A stretch of DNA of 64,000 nt from Nucisporomicrobium flavum (GCF_016464385.1 NZ_JADMLH010000007.1:343472-407471), one strand, 5' to 3'. Positions 46,904 through 56,524 are shown, counted from the first letter of the stretch. Numbers and translations are program-made. The notes: generated by a model from the letters alone, not told the origin.

Positions 46904-48616
46904 GTGACGGCACAGCTCCCGATTCGGCATGGGACCGTACGGGCCGGCACGACGATCCCGGCTCCTGCCCCCGGCCTGCTGCGCGCCGCCCTGGACGCCT
47001 CCAGCGAGGCCATCATCGTCTGCGCCGCCGGCACGGACACGATCGTGCTGGTCAACGCGGCGGCCGCCGACCTGGTTCCCGGGCTGCGTCCCGGCGCCCG
47101 CGCCGCCGACAGCTCGCTGGCGGCCCTGGCCCGGGCCACCGAGGATGACGCCACGGCGTTCACCGGGGAGCACGAGGGCCGCACGCTGCAGGGGACGCGC
47201 CGGCCGCTCGGCGACGACCACTACGGGTGGTACCTGCGCGACACCACCGAGGAGCAGCGCCGGGCCCGGGCCTTCGACACCGAGCGCGCCCGTACGGCGT
47301 TCCTCGCCGAGGCGGGGCGGCGGCTCTCCGCGTCGCTGCATCAGCGGCGCTGCCTGCGGACGACCATCGAGCTGGCCGCGTCCCACCTGGCCGACGCCGC
47401 GATCGTGGTGTTGCCGGCGAACCGCCGGCAGAGCGAGTGGATGCGGCTGGTCGGCGGCGGCACGGTCGAGGAGGGCACGCTGCGCGAGACCCTGCTCGGT
47501 GAGGTCCCGGGGCTGGAGGAGGCGCTCGCCGGGTTCCCGCCCATCCCGAGCCGCTGGCTCGACGCCAACCAGGTGCCCGCGTGGCTGCTGCCCGAGGGCT
47601 TCGGCGAGGTCGGCGCGCTGCTCGTCACCCCGTTGCCCGGCAACGCGGAGCCCGCCGGCGCGCTGATCCTGGCCCGCCGCGGCCACGGCACCGTCTTCTC
47701 CGCCGAGGACGAGATGCTGGCCCGCATCTTCGCGGCCCGCGCCGGTGCCGCGATCTCCGCCGCCGCGCTCTACCGCGAGCAGGTCGACACGACCGCGATC
47801 CTGCAGGCCGACCTGCTCCCCCCGGACCTGCCGCGCCCCGACGGCATCGAGCTCGTCGGCTCCTACCAGGCGGCCCGCGACGCCCTGCGCATCGGCGGCG
47901 ACTTCTACGACGTCTTCGAACCCACCGAGCGCAACCCGCACACCGTCGTCGTGCTCGGCGACGTCTGCGGCAAGGGTCCCGAGGCCGCGGTGCTCACCGG
48001 GAAGATCCGCCAGACGCTGCGCGCGCTGTGCCTGGTCGAGGACGACCCGGCGGTGATGCTGCAGGTGCTGAACCGCGCCCTGCTCGGTGCCGGCCGCCAG
48101 CACCGGTTCGTCACGCTCGTGCTGGGCGCGATCAGCCGCGCCGAGCACGGCCGGGTCCGCATCGACCTGGCCACCGGCGGGCATCCCGTACCGCTCGTGC
48201 TGCGCGCCGACGGGACCGTGGAGCAGGCGCCGGTCAAGGGCACGCTGGTCGGGGTGGTGCCGGACATCACCGTACGACCCGCCACGATCGAGCTCGCGCC
48301 CGGCGAGATCTGCCTGCTGTACAGCGACGGGCTCACCGAGGCGCGCGGCGGCGGCAGCGGCCACGAGCAGTACGGCGAGTCCCGCCTGCACGACGCTCTC
48401 GCCAGCTGCCACGGCATGCCCGCCGACGCGGCCGTGGAACGGATCCGCCAGCTCGTCTCCGACTGGGTGCACGGCGGCGTCCGCGACGACATCGCCATGC
48501 TCGCGGTCCGGGCGCCGGCCCGCACCAAGCTCAGCCTGATGGACACCGGCGTGCCGGCCGGGTCCCCGTTCGCCATCGACGCCCGGCGCGGCGACAGGAG
48601 GTCCCGCACCCGCTGA
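46904..48616 (+). CDS. SpoIIE/RsbU-type PP2C phosphatase with N-terminal PAS and GAF-like sensors
   Basis: A 570-residue protein. Residues 15-110 look PAS-like, 130-300 GAF-like, and 325-550 a PP2C domain with metal aspartates in RIGGDFYDVF, VLGDVCGKGPEAA, YSDGLTEAR and VRDDIAMLAV. Phosphatases of this type dephosphorylate STAS anti-anti-sigma proteins in partner-switch cascades. I chose the GTG at 46904 because GAGAGGAGG precedes it. Its stop overlaps the ATG of the cobalamin-binding gene by one base, so the two are translated together. Confidence 0.9.
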   Translation: MTAQLPIRHGTVRAGTTIPAPAPGLLRAALDASSEAIIVCAAGTDTIVLVNAAAADLVPGLRPGARAADSSLAALARATEDDATAFTGEHEGRTLQGTRRPLGDDHYGWYLRDTTEEQRRARAFDTERARTAFLAEAGRRLSASLHQRRCLRTTIELAASHLADAAIVVLPANRRQSEWMRLVGGGTVEEGTLRETLLGEVPGLEEALAGFPPIPSRWLDANQVPAWLLPEGFGEVGALLVTPLPGNAEPAGALILARRGHGTVFSAEDEMLARIFAARAGAAISAAALYREQVDTTAILQADLLPPDLPRPDGIELVGSYQAARDALRIGGDFYDVFEPTERNPHTVVVLGDVCGKGPEAAVLTGKIRQTLRALCLVEDDPAVMLQVLNRALLGAGRQHRFVTLVLGAISRAEHGRVRIDLATGGHPVPLVLRADGTVEQAPVKGTLVGVVPDITVRPATIELAPGEICLLYSDGLTEARGGGSGHEQYGESRLHDALASCHGMPADAAVERIRQLVSDWVHGGVRDDIAMLAVRAPARTKLSLMDTGVPAGSPFAIDARRGDRRSRTR

Positions 48617-49659
48617 TGACCGTTTTCACCTCGGACCCGCCCCGTTCGTTCGGCGACCCCGGCCTCGGCGACCATTTCCTGAGCCTGGTCGGCGACGGCG
48701 ACGAGTACGGCGCCGTCGGCCTGGTCACCGGGCTGCTCGACGACGGGGTGCCGGCGCAGCGCATCATGCTGGACCTCATCGCGCCGACGCAGAGCCGCGT
48801 CGGCGAGCTGTGGGCGGCCAACGAGTGGTCGGTCGCCCGCGAGCACGCCGCGACGGCGATCAGCGAACGGGTGCTGGCGGCCGTGTCGGCCCGCACGAAT
48901 GTCCGGCCCACCCGCGGGCGCATCACGGTGGCCTGCGTCGACGGGGAATGGCACGCGCTGCCGGTACGGATCCTCGGCGAGATGCTGCGCCTCGACGGCT
49001 GGCGGGTCGACTTCCTCGGCGCCAACGTGCCGGGCCCGCACCTGGTCACCCACCTGCACCAGACCGGCCCGGACGCGGTCGCCCTCAGCTGCATGATCGC
49101 GACCCGGCTCCCCCGGGCCCACATGGCCATCACCGCGTGCCGCTCGGTGGGCGTGCCGGTCATCGCCGGCGGCCGCGGCTTCGGCCCGGACGGGCGGTGG
49201 GCGCAGAAGCTCGGCGCCGACGCCTGGGCCGCCGGGGCGGAGGAGGCGGTGGCGCGGCTCGCCCACCGGTGGCCCCCGGTCGTCGGGGACCCGTACGAGA
49301 CGGCTTTCGTGGGCGACGACGAATACACGTACGTGGCGCGCAGCCGCGGCGACCTTGTCCGCACGGCCCTCGACAGGCTCGCCGCCACGTACCCGCCGAT
49401 GGCCGCGTACGACCAGCGCCAGCACGACGCGACGGTGGAGGACCTCGGCCACATCGTCGACTTCCTCGCGGCGTCGCTGTACGTGGGCGACGAAACGATC
49501 TTCACCGGCTTCGTGGAGTGGACCGCCGCGGTGCTCGGGGCGCGCGGGGTGCCGCCGGTGGCGTTGCAGGTCGGCCTGCGGCTGGTGAAGGACCAGCTAC
49601 GCGACTACCCGACGGCCTGCGCGACGCTCGAGGCCGGCCTGCGCCTGACCGCCCGGTAA
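48616..49659 (+). CDS. CarH-like cobalamin-binding protein (probable B12 sensor)
   Basis: A 347-residue protein. The N-terminal four-helix module (about 20-95) contains W66-x9-E76-H77 (LWAANEWSVAREHAAT), the Wx9EH motif of AdoCbl-sensing CarH-type photoreceptors. A Rossmann-like B12-binding domain (about 100-215) carries the ligating E111-x-H113 motif, SCMIATRL near 160 and the GGRGFG phosphate loop near 185. There is no helix-turn-helix. The C-terminal ~130 residues are an uncharacterised helical domain. It is co-translated with the SpoIIE phosphatase gene (one-base overlap), suggesting it controls that phosphatase (inference). Confidence 0.87.
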   Translation: MTVFTSDPPRSFGDPGLGDHFLSLVGDGDEYGAVGLVTGLLDDGVPAQRIMLDLIAPTQSRVGELWAANEWSVAREHAATAISERVLAAVSARTNVRPTRGRITVACVDGEWHALPVRILGEMLRLDGWRVDFLGANVPGPHLVTHLHQTGPDAVALSCMIATRLPRAHMAITACRSVGVPVIAGGRGFGPDGRWAQKLGADAWAAGAEEAVARLAHRWPPVVGDPYETAFVGDDEYTYVARSRGDLVRTALDRLAATYPPMAAYDQRQHDATVEDLGHIVDFLAASLYVGDETIFTGFVEWTAAVLGARGVPPVALQVGLRLVKDQLRDYPTACATLEAGLRLTAR

Positions 49660-49692
49660 ATCGCTCGCGCGGCCGCGCTGCCGGCGATTACC
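49655..49692 (+). terminator. Weak hairpin overlapping the B12-sensor stop codon
   Basis: GGTAAATCGC pairs with GCGATTACC (one bulged A) around a GC-rich loop, directly over the stop codon. It may terminate the phosphatase/B12-sensor transcript. Confidence 0.4.
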
Positions 49693-49877
49693 GTGGCGGC
49701 ATGATCTCCTGATCCGCTACCCCGTTCGCCTCCCCGGGCTCCCGGCCACGTCCGTGCCGGCCCGGGTGGAGGCATCTGCCGCATCCTCCGGCACCGGGTA
49801 GTTCCGGCGGCACAGCCTGCCGACGGTCGCCGCGACCGGCACCCGGGCCCGTCCCTTCCCTCTTTCAGGAGGCACCT

Positions 49878-50114
49878 TTGCCTGCTCAGCCCTTCTCCGT
49901 CCACGTCGACGCCGACGACCTCGCCCGCCGCGACCTGGCGGCCGCCGTGCCGCTGCCGTCCGTGACCGCCGGCGGCGACGACCGCAAGCCCGCCGCCGAT
50001 CACCACGGCGCCCGCGACAGCCGCCAGGCCGCCCGGGAACGCTCCGGGCGCGCCCGGTCCGGCCGGGCCGCGGGTGCGGCCGGGGGTCGCTCGTACGCGT
50101 TCCGCCGCAGCTGA
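49878..50114 (+). CDS. Small basic protein of unknown function with TTG start
   Basis: A 78-residue protein with an N-terminal segment (PAQPFSVHVDADDLARRDLAAAVPLPSV) and a basic, Arg/Ala/Gly-rich tail that is likely disordered. The TTG start is supported by AGGAGG 5 bases upstream, the best ribosome site in the area. A strong hairpin terminator 50 bases after the stop also supports a transcribed unit. No family recognised. Confidence 0.55.
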   Translation: MPAQPFSVHVDADDLARRDLAAAVPLPSVTAGGDDRKPAADHHGARDSRQAARERSGRARSGRAAGAAGGRSYAFRRS

Positions 50115-50163
50115 CCGGGCCCGCCCGCCGCACCGAGCGGATCGGGCGTCCGACCGGCATGCC

Positions 50164-50197
50164 GATGGCCGGGACCCTCTTGAGGGTCCCGGCCATC
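50164..50197. terminator. Strong hairpin terminator
   Basis: A perfect 16-bp stem (GATGGCCGGGACCCTC / GAGGGTCCCGGCCATC) closes on a two-base loop (effectively CTTG). It is the longest perfect stem seen in the window and separates two convergent genes. Confidence 0.9.
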
Positions 50198-50340
50198 ATC
50201 GTGTGCGGCCGCGTGCGGCGGACCGGCGTGTCAGCCCGGCGGCGCGATCACGCCCGCGCGCCCCGGCCGGGCCGGTGGGGCCGGCACGCCTCAGCCTGGC
50301 CGGTGCTGCCGGCGAGCCTCGGCTTGGCCGGCGGTGCCGG

Positions 50341-51114
50341 TCAGCCCACCCGGGCCCAGACGTCGTCGAGCAGGCCGTGGAACATGTCGCTGCGGGTGTG
50401 GAAGTTGGGGCCACCGATGCGCAACGGCAGGTTGTTGGAGATCGACAGGGTGGCCGGGATGGTGACCTTGCCGCGGGCCGTACCGTCGATGTAGACCGTC
50501 AGGGTCGAGCGCGACCGCTGGCACATCACGGTGTGCCACTTGTTGTCGGCGATGCCGATGGTCGAGCGGACGATCCGCGGTTCCGCCCGCTCCGAGCCGG
50601 TGCCGACCACGACGCACTGGGCCTTGCCCTGGTTGGCGCCGATCTGCATCTTCCACTGGCTGTCGGTGTCCGCCACGCCCTTCTGCATGACGTTGGACGA
50701 GTCGGTGACCTGCGCCTTGGTGAGGCGTACGGTCGCGCCCCAGCGGAAGAGGCGGGTGCCCGGGTCGAGGTCCGCGTCGTCGGTGCCCTCCAGCAGGACG
50801 CGGGGGCAGGCGGAGGCCGAGGCGGCGCACGGCGCGGGGAACGCGGCGTACTTGTCGGAGGTGGTGCCGTTGAAGTGGATGCTGCCGCCGTCCGCCCGGC
50901 GGACGGTGAGGGCGGAGCCACGGCCCGAGCGGTCGGCGATCCTGCCGCCGCCGACGGTGCCCGTGTCGAACGTGTAGCGCGCGACCGTGACGGGCGCGGA
51001 GGAGACCGGGGCCGCCGGTGCTGCGGGGGCCGCGAGCGCGGGCGCGGGGAGCGCCGCGGCGGCCAGGGCGGGCAGGGACAGGGCCAGTGCGGTGATTCTC
51101 GAGTGGTGGTGCAT
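50341..51114 (-). CDS. Secreted laminin-G/concanavalin-like domain protein
   Basis: A 257-residue protein with a signal peptide (cleavage near residue 28, after an Ala-rich stretch) and a single LamG-like jelly-roll domain: VARYTFDTG, IHFNGTTSDKYAAFP, DNKWHTVMCQRS, LTVYIDGTARGKV and LRIGGPNF. Cys pairs could form disulfides outside the cell. Such domains bind sugars or matrix ligands. There is no catalytic module. The ATG at 51114 lacks a strong ribosome site. It is monocistronic. Confidence 0.85.
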   Translation of the reverse strand: MHHHSRITALALSLPALAAAALPAPALAAPAAPAAPVSSAPVTVARYTFDTGTVGGGRIADRSGRGSALTVRRADGGSIHFNGTTSDKYAAFPAPCAASASACPRVLLEGTDDADLDPGTRLFRWGATVRLTKAQVTDSSNVMQKGVADTDSQWKMQIGANQGKAQCVVVGTGSERAEPRIVRSTIGIADNKWHTVMCQRSRSTLTVYIDGTARGKVTIPATLSISNNLPLRIGGPNFHTRSDMFHGLLDDVWARVG

Positions 51115-51180
51115 GCCCAAAACGTACTTTCGGGGCCTAACTACTCGAAAGTTCGTGGCCTCCGCGTTTCGGGCAGGGAA

Positions 51181-51561
51181 TCAGAGCAGTCCGGCCGACT
51201 CCGCAATCATGCAGACGGCCACAAGTCGCATCAGGTGCCACTCGGCGGCGAGCCAGGCGGAACCCGACACGTACGCGAACCCCGGCTGCGGCACCGGCCG
51301 GCCCATCCGCTCGGCGGCGGCGGCGATCGACTTGGCGTACGCGGCGAGCCCGTCCGCGTCGATCTGCCGGCCGGCCTGGTGCAAGGCGTCGCGGACGGCG
51401 GCGGCGTGCTGGTCGACCTGGGCGAGCAGGCCGGCGTCCGCCAGCGCCGCGGCGAGGCCGTCGACGCCGACCCGCGCCATCATCTCGTCCAGCAGCGCGC
51501 GGGCCGGGTCGACGGCGGGAGCGGCGGAAATCGGGGCGAAGGCGAGGAATTCGTTCGTCAT
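51181..51561 (-). CDS. DUF6401-like small helical protein
   Basis: A 126-residue helical protein with VGVDGLAAALADAGLLAQVDQHAAAVRDAL near residues 32-60 and a C-terminal SAWLAAEWHLMRLVAVCMIA segment. From memory this pattern matches the actinobacterial DUF6401 family, whose members are annotated near natural-product genes; function is unknown. No metal or catalytic motif is obvious. It follows the HrpA gene on the minus strand with a 97-base gap and is probably separately expressed. Confidence 0.68.
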   Translation of the reverse strand: MTNEFLAFAPISAAPAVDPARALLDEMMARVGVDGLAAALADAGLLAQVDQHAAAVRDALHQAGRQIDADGLAAYAKSIAAAAERMGRPVPQPGFAYVSGSAWLAAEWHLMRLVAVCMIAESAGLL

Positions 51562-51658
51562 GGGAAGGACGCTAGGGCCTCCGGGGGCCCCATGGCAGCC
51601 GGGTAACCGAACGGCACCCGACCGCTCCCCGCAGCGCACCTCCCCGGGCGCGGAAACG

Positions 51659-54600
51659 TCAGGCGGGCAGCTGGTCCATCGCCTTGAAGATGCGTTTGTC
51701 CGACACCGGGTACGCCGTCCCGAGCGACTGCGCGAAGAAGTTGATCCGCAGCTCCTCGAGCATCCAGCGGATCTCCCTCAGCCCCTCCTCGGCCGGCCCG
51801 CCCTTCGGCAGCTCGGCCCGCAGCTCGCGGTACTCCGCCTCGATCTCGTGCAGCTGGGCCATCAACTGACGGTCGCGCGCCAGGGTGCCGCCGAGGCGGT
51901 CGAGGCGGTGAACGATGCCCTTGAGGTAGCGCGGCAGGTGGTGCAGCTGCTTCCAGCCGGTGTCGGTGACGAACCCCGGGTAGACGAGGCTCTTGAGCTG
52001 CGCCCGGACGTCCGCGAGCGCCGGCACGAGCGCCGGGTCGCGGGTGGTGCCGAGACGCTGGCCGATCTCGTACGCGGTCGCCAGCACCGCCTGCACCTGC
52101 TTCACCACGGTGGCCGTGGCGTCCACCAGCTCGGCGCGTACCTCCTCGCGCAGGGCCGTGAAGGCCTCCGACGACCAGGCCGGGCCGCCGGCGTCCTGCA
52201 CGAGCCGGTCCACGGCCGCGCCCGCGCAGTCGTCGAGCAGCTCCGCGATCGAGCGGTACGGGTTGCCCCGCGACAGCTCCAGCTTCGCCCGGTTGTCCAG
52301 CCGCCCCTGCAGGTAGCGGGCTGCCGGGGGCAGCGTGAGCAGCAGGAGGCGGCGGGTGCCGGCGCGCATCGCCTCGCGCTGCTCCGCCTCGGTCTCGAAG
52401 ACCCGCACCGCCACGCTGTCGCCCTCGTCGGCGAGCGCCGGGTACACCGTGACCTCGTAGCCGCCGCGGATCTGCTTGACGGTGCGGGGCAGCGTACCGA
52501 AGTCGTTGGTCCGGATGCCGCGCCGCTCGATGTCGCCGGCGGCGGCCGAGATGGTCTCCTGGACCTTGGGCGCGAGGCTGGTGCGCAGCACGTCGAGGTC
52601 GCGGCCCTCGCCCACCACCGTGCCGTCCTCGCCGACCACGCGGAAGTTCATCCGCAGGTGCTCCGGCACCTGGCCGGGGCGCCACGCGTCGCGCGGCACG
52701 ACCACACCGGTGAGGCGGCGCAGCTCGTCGCCGACCGCGTCGCTGAGCGCGCCGCGGCGGGCCGGGATGCGCGCCAGCACGGCGTCGGCCCAGTCCGGTA
52801 CGGGCACGAAGCTGGTCCGCAGCTGCTTCGGCAGTGCCCGGATCAGCGCGACGATGATCTCCTTGCGCAGGCCCGGCACGTTCCAGCCGAAGTCGTCGGC
52901 GTCGAGTTTGTTGAGCAGCGGGAGCGGCACCTGCACGGTCACGCCGTCCGCCGCCCTGCCCGGCTCGAACTGGTAGCTCAGCGGCAGCCGTACGCCCCCG
53001 GCGAGCCAGGCGTCCGGGTACGCGGCCGGGTCTACCGCGTCGCGCCCGGAGTTGACGAGCTGCTCGCGGGTGAAGGTGAGCAGCTGCGGATCCTCGCGCC
53101 GCGCCTTCTTCCACCAGGCGTCGAAGTGCCGGGCGGAAACCACGTCAGCGGGGATGCGGGCGTCGTAAAGCGCGAACACGGTCTCGTCGTCGACCATGAT
53201 GTCGCGCCGGCGGGCCCTGTTCTCGATCTCCTCGATGCGGGCCAGCAGCTTGGCGTTGTCGGCGAGGAACGCGTGGTGGGTGTCCCAGTCGCCCTCGACC
53301 AGCGCGTGCCGGATGAACAGCTCGCGCGACAGCGCCGGGTCGATGCGCCCGTAGCCGACCTTGCGGCGGGGCACGATCGGCAGGCCGTACAGGGTGACCT
53401 TCTCGTACGCCATGACGGCGCCCTGCTTCTTCTCCCAGTGCGGCTCGCTGTAGCTGCGCTTCACCAGGTGCGGCGCGAGCTTCTCGGCCCACTCCGGCTC
53501 GATGCGGGCGTTGACCCGGCCCCAGAGCCGGGAGGTCTCCACCAGCTCGGCGGCCATCACCCAGCGGGGCTGCTTCTTGAACAGCGCCGAGCCCGGGAAG
53601 ATGGCGAACTTCGCGCCGCGGGCGCCGAGGTACTCCCGCTTGTCGGTGTCCTTGAGGCCGATGTGGCTGAGCAGGCCGGAGAGCAGCGCGGTGTGGAACT
53701 GCTGGGCGTCGGGGACCCGCTCGTCGTCCTCGGTGATCGTCAGCCCCAGCCCGCGGGCGACCTGTCGCAGCTGCGAGTAGATGTCCTGCCACTCGCGCAC
53801 CCGCAGGTAGTTGAGGAACTCGGCGCGGCACAGCCTGCGGAACTGGTTGCCGGACAGCTCGCGCTGCTTGTCGCGCAGGTAGCGCCACAGGTTGAGGTAC
53901 GTGAAGAAGTCGGATTCCTTGTCGGTGAAGCGCCCGTGCTTCTCGTCGGCCTGCTGCTGCCGCTCCGCCGGCCGCTCCCGCGGATCCTGGATGGACAGGG
54001 CGGCGGCGACCACCATCACCTCGGCGGCGCAGTCCTGTTTCCCGGCCTCGATCACCATGCGGGCCAGCCGCGGGTCGACGGGCAGCTGGGCGAGCTGCCG
54101 GCCCATCGGGGTCAGCTTCCTCTTGTCCAGGGCGCCGAGCTCTTCCAGGAGCTTGACGCCGTCGGTGACGTTGCGGCGGTCCGGCGGGTCGATGAACGGG
54201 AACGCCGCGAGGTCGCCGAGACCCAGGTTGGTCATCTGCAGGATGACCGAGGCCAGGTTGGTCCGCAGGATCTCCGGTTCGGTGAAGGCGGGGCGGCCCT
54301 CGAAGTCCTCTTCGGAGTAGAGCCGGATGCAGATGCCCTCGCTGGTCCGCCCGCACCGGCCCTTGCGCTGGTTGGCGCTGGCCTGCGACACGGGCTCGAT
54401 CGGCAGCCGCTGCACCTTGAGCCGGTTGCTGTACCGCGAGATCCGGGCGGTGCCGGGGTCGATGACGTACTTGATGCCGGGCACGGTCAGCGAGGTCTCG
54501 GCGACGTTGGTGGCCAGCACGACGCGGCGGCCGGTGTGGCGTTCGAACACGCGGTGCTGCTCGGCGGCGGAGAGGCGGCCGTACAGCGGGACGATCTCGG

Positions 54601-55588
54601 TGTTGCGCAGATCCTTCCTGGTGAGCGCCTCGGCGGTGTCGCGGATCTCCCGCTCGCCGCTGAGGAACACGAGGATGTCCCCGCTGCTCTCCCGGCCCAG
54701 TTCGTCGACCGCGGCGGCGATGCCGTCCACCTGATCGATCGGCTCCTCGCGGCTCTCCTCGCCCTCGTCCCCGGTCTCCTCCACCAGAGGGCGGTAGCGC
54801 ACCTCCACCGGGTACGTACGCCCGGAGACCTCGATGACCGGCGCGGGGCCGTTCGGACCGGCGAAGTGCTCGGCGAAGCGCTGCGTCTCGATCGTCGCGG
54901 AAGTGATGATGAGTTTGAGGTCGGGACGCTGCGGGAGCAGCTGGTGCAGGTACCCGAGGATGAAGTCGATGTTGAGGCTGCGCTCGTGCGCCTCGTCGAT
55001 GATGAGCGTGTCGTAGCGGCGCAGCATCCGGTCGTGCTGGATCTCGGCGAGCAGGATGCCGTCGGTCATCACCTTGATCATGGTGTCGTCGGACACCTGG
55101 TCGGTGAAGCGCACCTTGTAGCCCACGGTCGCGCCGAGCGGGGTGTCCAGCTCCTCGGCGATGCGTTCGGCGACCGTGCGGGCGGCGATGCGCCGCGGCT
55201 GGGTGTGCCCGATCTGCCCGCGCAGCCCCCGGCCCAGCTCGAGGCAGATCTTCGGCAGCTGGGTGGTCTTGCCGGAGCCGGTCTCGCCCGCCACGATCAC
55301 GACCTGGTGGTCGCGGATGGCGGCGAGCAGGTCGTCCCGGCGCTGGCTGACCGGCAGGTCCTCGGGATAGGACACCGCCGGCACGGACGCCAGGCGCGCG
55401 TCGCGGCGCTGCTCCGCCCGGGTCAGCTCGTCGGTGATCTCCGCCAGGACGGCGGCCCGCGCGGCCTCGTCGCGGATCCTTCTGGTGCCCTCGAGCCGCC
55501 GCTGCAGCCGGCGTTCGTCGCGGGGAAGCAGGTCGGACATCCTGCGGCGGAGCTCGGCGAGGTCCTGGCTGATGGGGGTCACAGACAT
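51659..55588 (-). CDS. hrpA: ATP-dependent RNA helicase HrpA
   Basis: A 1309-residue DEAH helicase, the length expected for HrpA. Motif I GETGSGKT is at 101-108, motif Ia TQPRRIAA, motif II DEAH at 198-201, motif III SAT, and motif VI QRKGRCGR near 400. Winged-helix, ratchet and OB-like regions follow, then a long C-terminal DUF3418-type domain ending near residue 1300. HrpA processes structured mRNAs and resolves stalled ribosomes in E. coli. It stands alone, with hydrophobic neighbours of other functions. Confidence 0.95.
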   Translation of the reverse strand: MSVTPISQDLAELRRRMSDLLPRDERRLQRRLEGTRRIRDEAARAAVLAEITDELTRAEQRRDARLASVPAVSYPEDLPVSQRRDDLLAAIRDHQVVIVAGETGSGKTTQLPKICLELGRGLRGQIGHTQPRRIAARTVAERIAEELDTPLGATVGYKVRFTDQVSDDTMIKVMTDGILLAEIQHDRMLRRYDTLIIDEAHERSLNIDFILGYLHQLLPQRPDLKLIITSATIETQRFAEHFAGPNGPAPVIEVSGRTYPVEVRYRPLVEETGDEGEESREEPIDQVDGIAAAVDELGRESSGDILVFLSGEREIRDTAEALTRKDLRNTEIVPLYGRLSAAEQHRVFERHTGRRVVLATNVAETSLTVPGIKYVIDPGTARISRYSNRLKVQRLPIEPVSQASANQRKGRCGRTSEGICIRLYSEEDFEGRPAFTEPEILRTNLASVILQMTNLGLGDLAAFPFIDPPDRRNVTDGVKLLEELGALDKRKLTPMGRQLAQLPVDPRLARMVIEAGKQDCAAEVMVVAAALSIQDPRERPAERQQQADEKHGRFTDKESDFFTYLNLWRYLRDKQRELSGNQFRRLCRAEFLNYLRVREWQDIYSQLRQVARGLGLTITEDDERVPDAQQFHTALLSGLLSHIGLKDTDKREYLGARGAKFAIFPGSALFKKQPRWVMAAELVETSRLWGRVNARIEPEWAEKLAPHLVKRSYSEPHWEKKQGAVMAYEKVTLYGLPIVPRRKVGYGRIDPALSRELFIRHALVEGDWDTHHAFLADNAKLLARIEEIENRARRRDIMVDDETVFALYDARIPADVVSARHFDAWWKKARREDPQLLTFTREQLVNSGRDAVDPAAYPDAWLAGGVRLPLSYQFEPGRAADGVTVQVPLPLLNKLDADDFGWNVPGLRKEIIVALIRALPKQLRTSFVPVPDWADAVLARIPARRGALSDAVGDELRRLTGVVVPRDAWRPGQVPEHLRMNFRVVGEDGTVVGEGRDLDVLRTSLAPKVQETISAAAGDIERRGIRTNDFGTLPRTVKQIRGGYEVTVYPALADEGDSVAVRVFETEAEQREAMRAGTRRLLLLTLPPAARYLQGRLDNRAKLELSRGNPYRSIAELLDDCAGAAVDRLVQDAGGPAWSSEAFTALREEVRAELVDATATVVKQVQAVLATAYEIGQRLGTTRDPALVPALADVRAQLKSLVYPGFVTDTGWKQLHHLPRYLKGIVHRLDRLGGTLARDRQLMAQLHEIEAEYRELRAELPKGGPAEEGLREIRWMLEELRINFFAQSLGTAYPVSDKRIFKAMDQLPA

Positions 55589-55643
55589 AACCGCTCAACA
55601 ATAGAGACTGCCCGCGCGGAATGCCTGGTGATTATCGCCGCTG

Positions 55644-56423
55644 TCAGGACAGCGGCGACAGCGCGTCGATCGCCGCCATCTCCTCGTCGCTGAGCACGAA
55701 GCCGTCGAGGCGCGCGTTGCTCGCGATCCGCTCCGGCGTGCCGCTCTTCGGGATCACCACGACGCCGTGCTGCACGTGCCAGCGCAGCACCACCCGGGCC
55801 GGGTCGACGCCGTGGGCGGTGGCGATGCCGGTGAGCACGGGGTCGTGCAGGTTCGTCGTCTTGAACGGCGAGTACCCCTCCACGACGATGCCGCGCTCGC
55901 GGTGGTCGGCGACGAGCTTGGGGTCGTACAGCTTGGGGCCCCAGCGGATCTGGTTGACCGCGGGCGTCACCCCGGTGGCGGCGATCAGCTCGTCGAGGTC
56001 GCCGATGTCGTAGTTGCTCACCCCGATGGCGTGGGCGTGGCCCCGGTCGCGGGCGGCCACGAACTCGCGCCACACCGCCACGGACCGGCCCCGGCGCGGC
56101 GGCCAGTGGATGAGCCACAGGTCGACCGCGTCCACGCCGAGCGCGCGGCGGCTGGCGTCGAGGGTGTCGCGCTCCTGCCCGGCCCGTTCCGGCGGCAGCT
56201 TGGTGGTCACGAAGACCTCGTCGCGGGGTACGCCGCTGTCGGCGAGGGCCCGGCCGACCTCGGCCTCGTTGCCGTACATGGTCGCGGTGTCGAGGTGGCG
56301 GTAGCCGGCTTCGAGGGCCTCGCGGACCGCCTCGTAGGCGGCGTCCCCGCGGATCTGCCACGTGCCGAAGCCCAGCAGCGGCATGGCGAGCGGCCCGCCG
56401 AGCGGCGCGGACGGAATCGTCAT
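55644..56423 (-). CDS. Aldo/keto reductase (AKR family)
   Basis: A 259-residue TIM-barrel oxidoreductase. The catalytic tetrad is visible as Asp in YRHLDTA, Tyr in TMYGNE, Lys in FVTTKLP and His in WLIHWP. The NADPH-binding IPKSGTPERI motif lies near 222. It resembles 2,5-diketo-D-gluconate reductases, but the substrate is not determined. Start taken at the ATG 56423; an ATG 9 bases earlier is equally in frame. Confidence 0.92.
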   Translation of the reverse strand: MTIPSAPLGGPLAMPLLGFGTWQIRGDAAYEAVREALEAGYRHLDTATMYGNEAEVGRALADSGVPRDEVFVTTKLPPERAGQERDTLDASRRALGVDAVDLWLIHWPPRRGRSVAVWREFVAARDRGHAHAIGVSNYDIGDLDELIAATGVTPAVNQIRWGPKLYDPKLVADHRERGIVVEGYSPFKTTNLHDPVLTGIATAHGVDPARVVLRWHVQHGVVVIPKSGTPERIASNARLDGFVLSDEEMAAIDALSPLS

Positions 56424-56524
56424 GGCTCCCATCCTGCTACAAAATGGCGGCCCGCCCGTTTCCCGTGCCCGGTTCGGTCTTTATGTCTGCCGACAACGTC
56501 GTCGGAGAAAGCAGGGCACGGAGC

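Noticed and set aside
48616..49659. B12-binding protein as methionine synthase or mutase subunit
   Set aside because: There is no methyltransferase or mutase partner, the DxHxxG motif is ExHxxP, and the Wx9EH helical module points to a CarH-like sensor.
50987..55693. Very long open frame (over 1500 codons) on the plus strand across hrpA
   Set aside because: It is the antisense shadow of hrpA in GC-rich DNA; its product is Arg/Val/Leu-biased without motifs, whereas the minus frame has all DEAH-helicase motifs.
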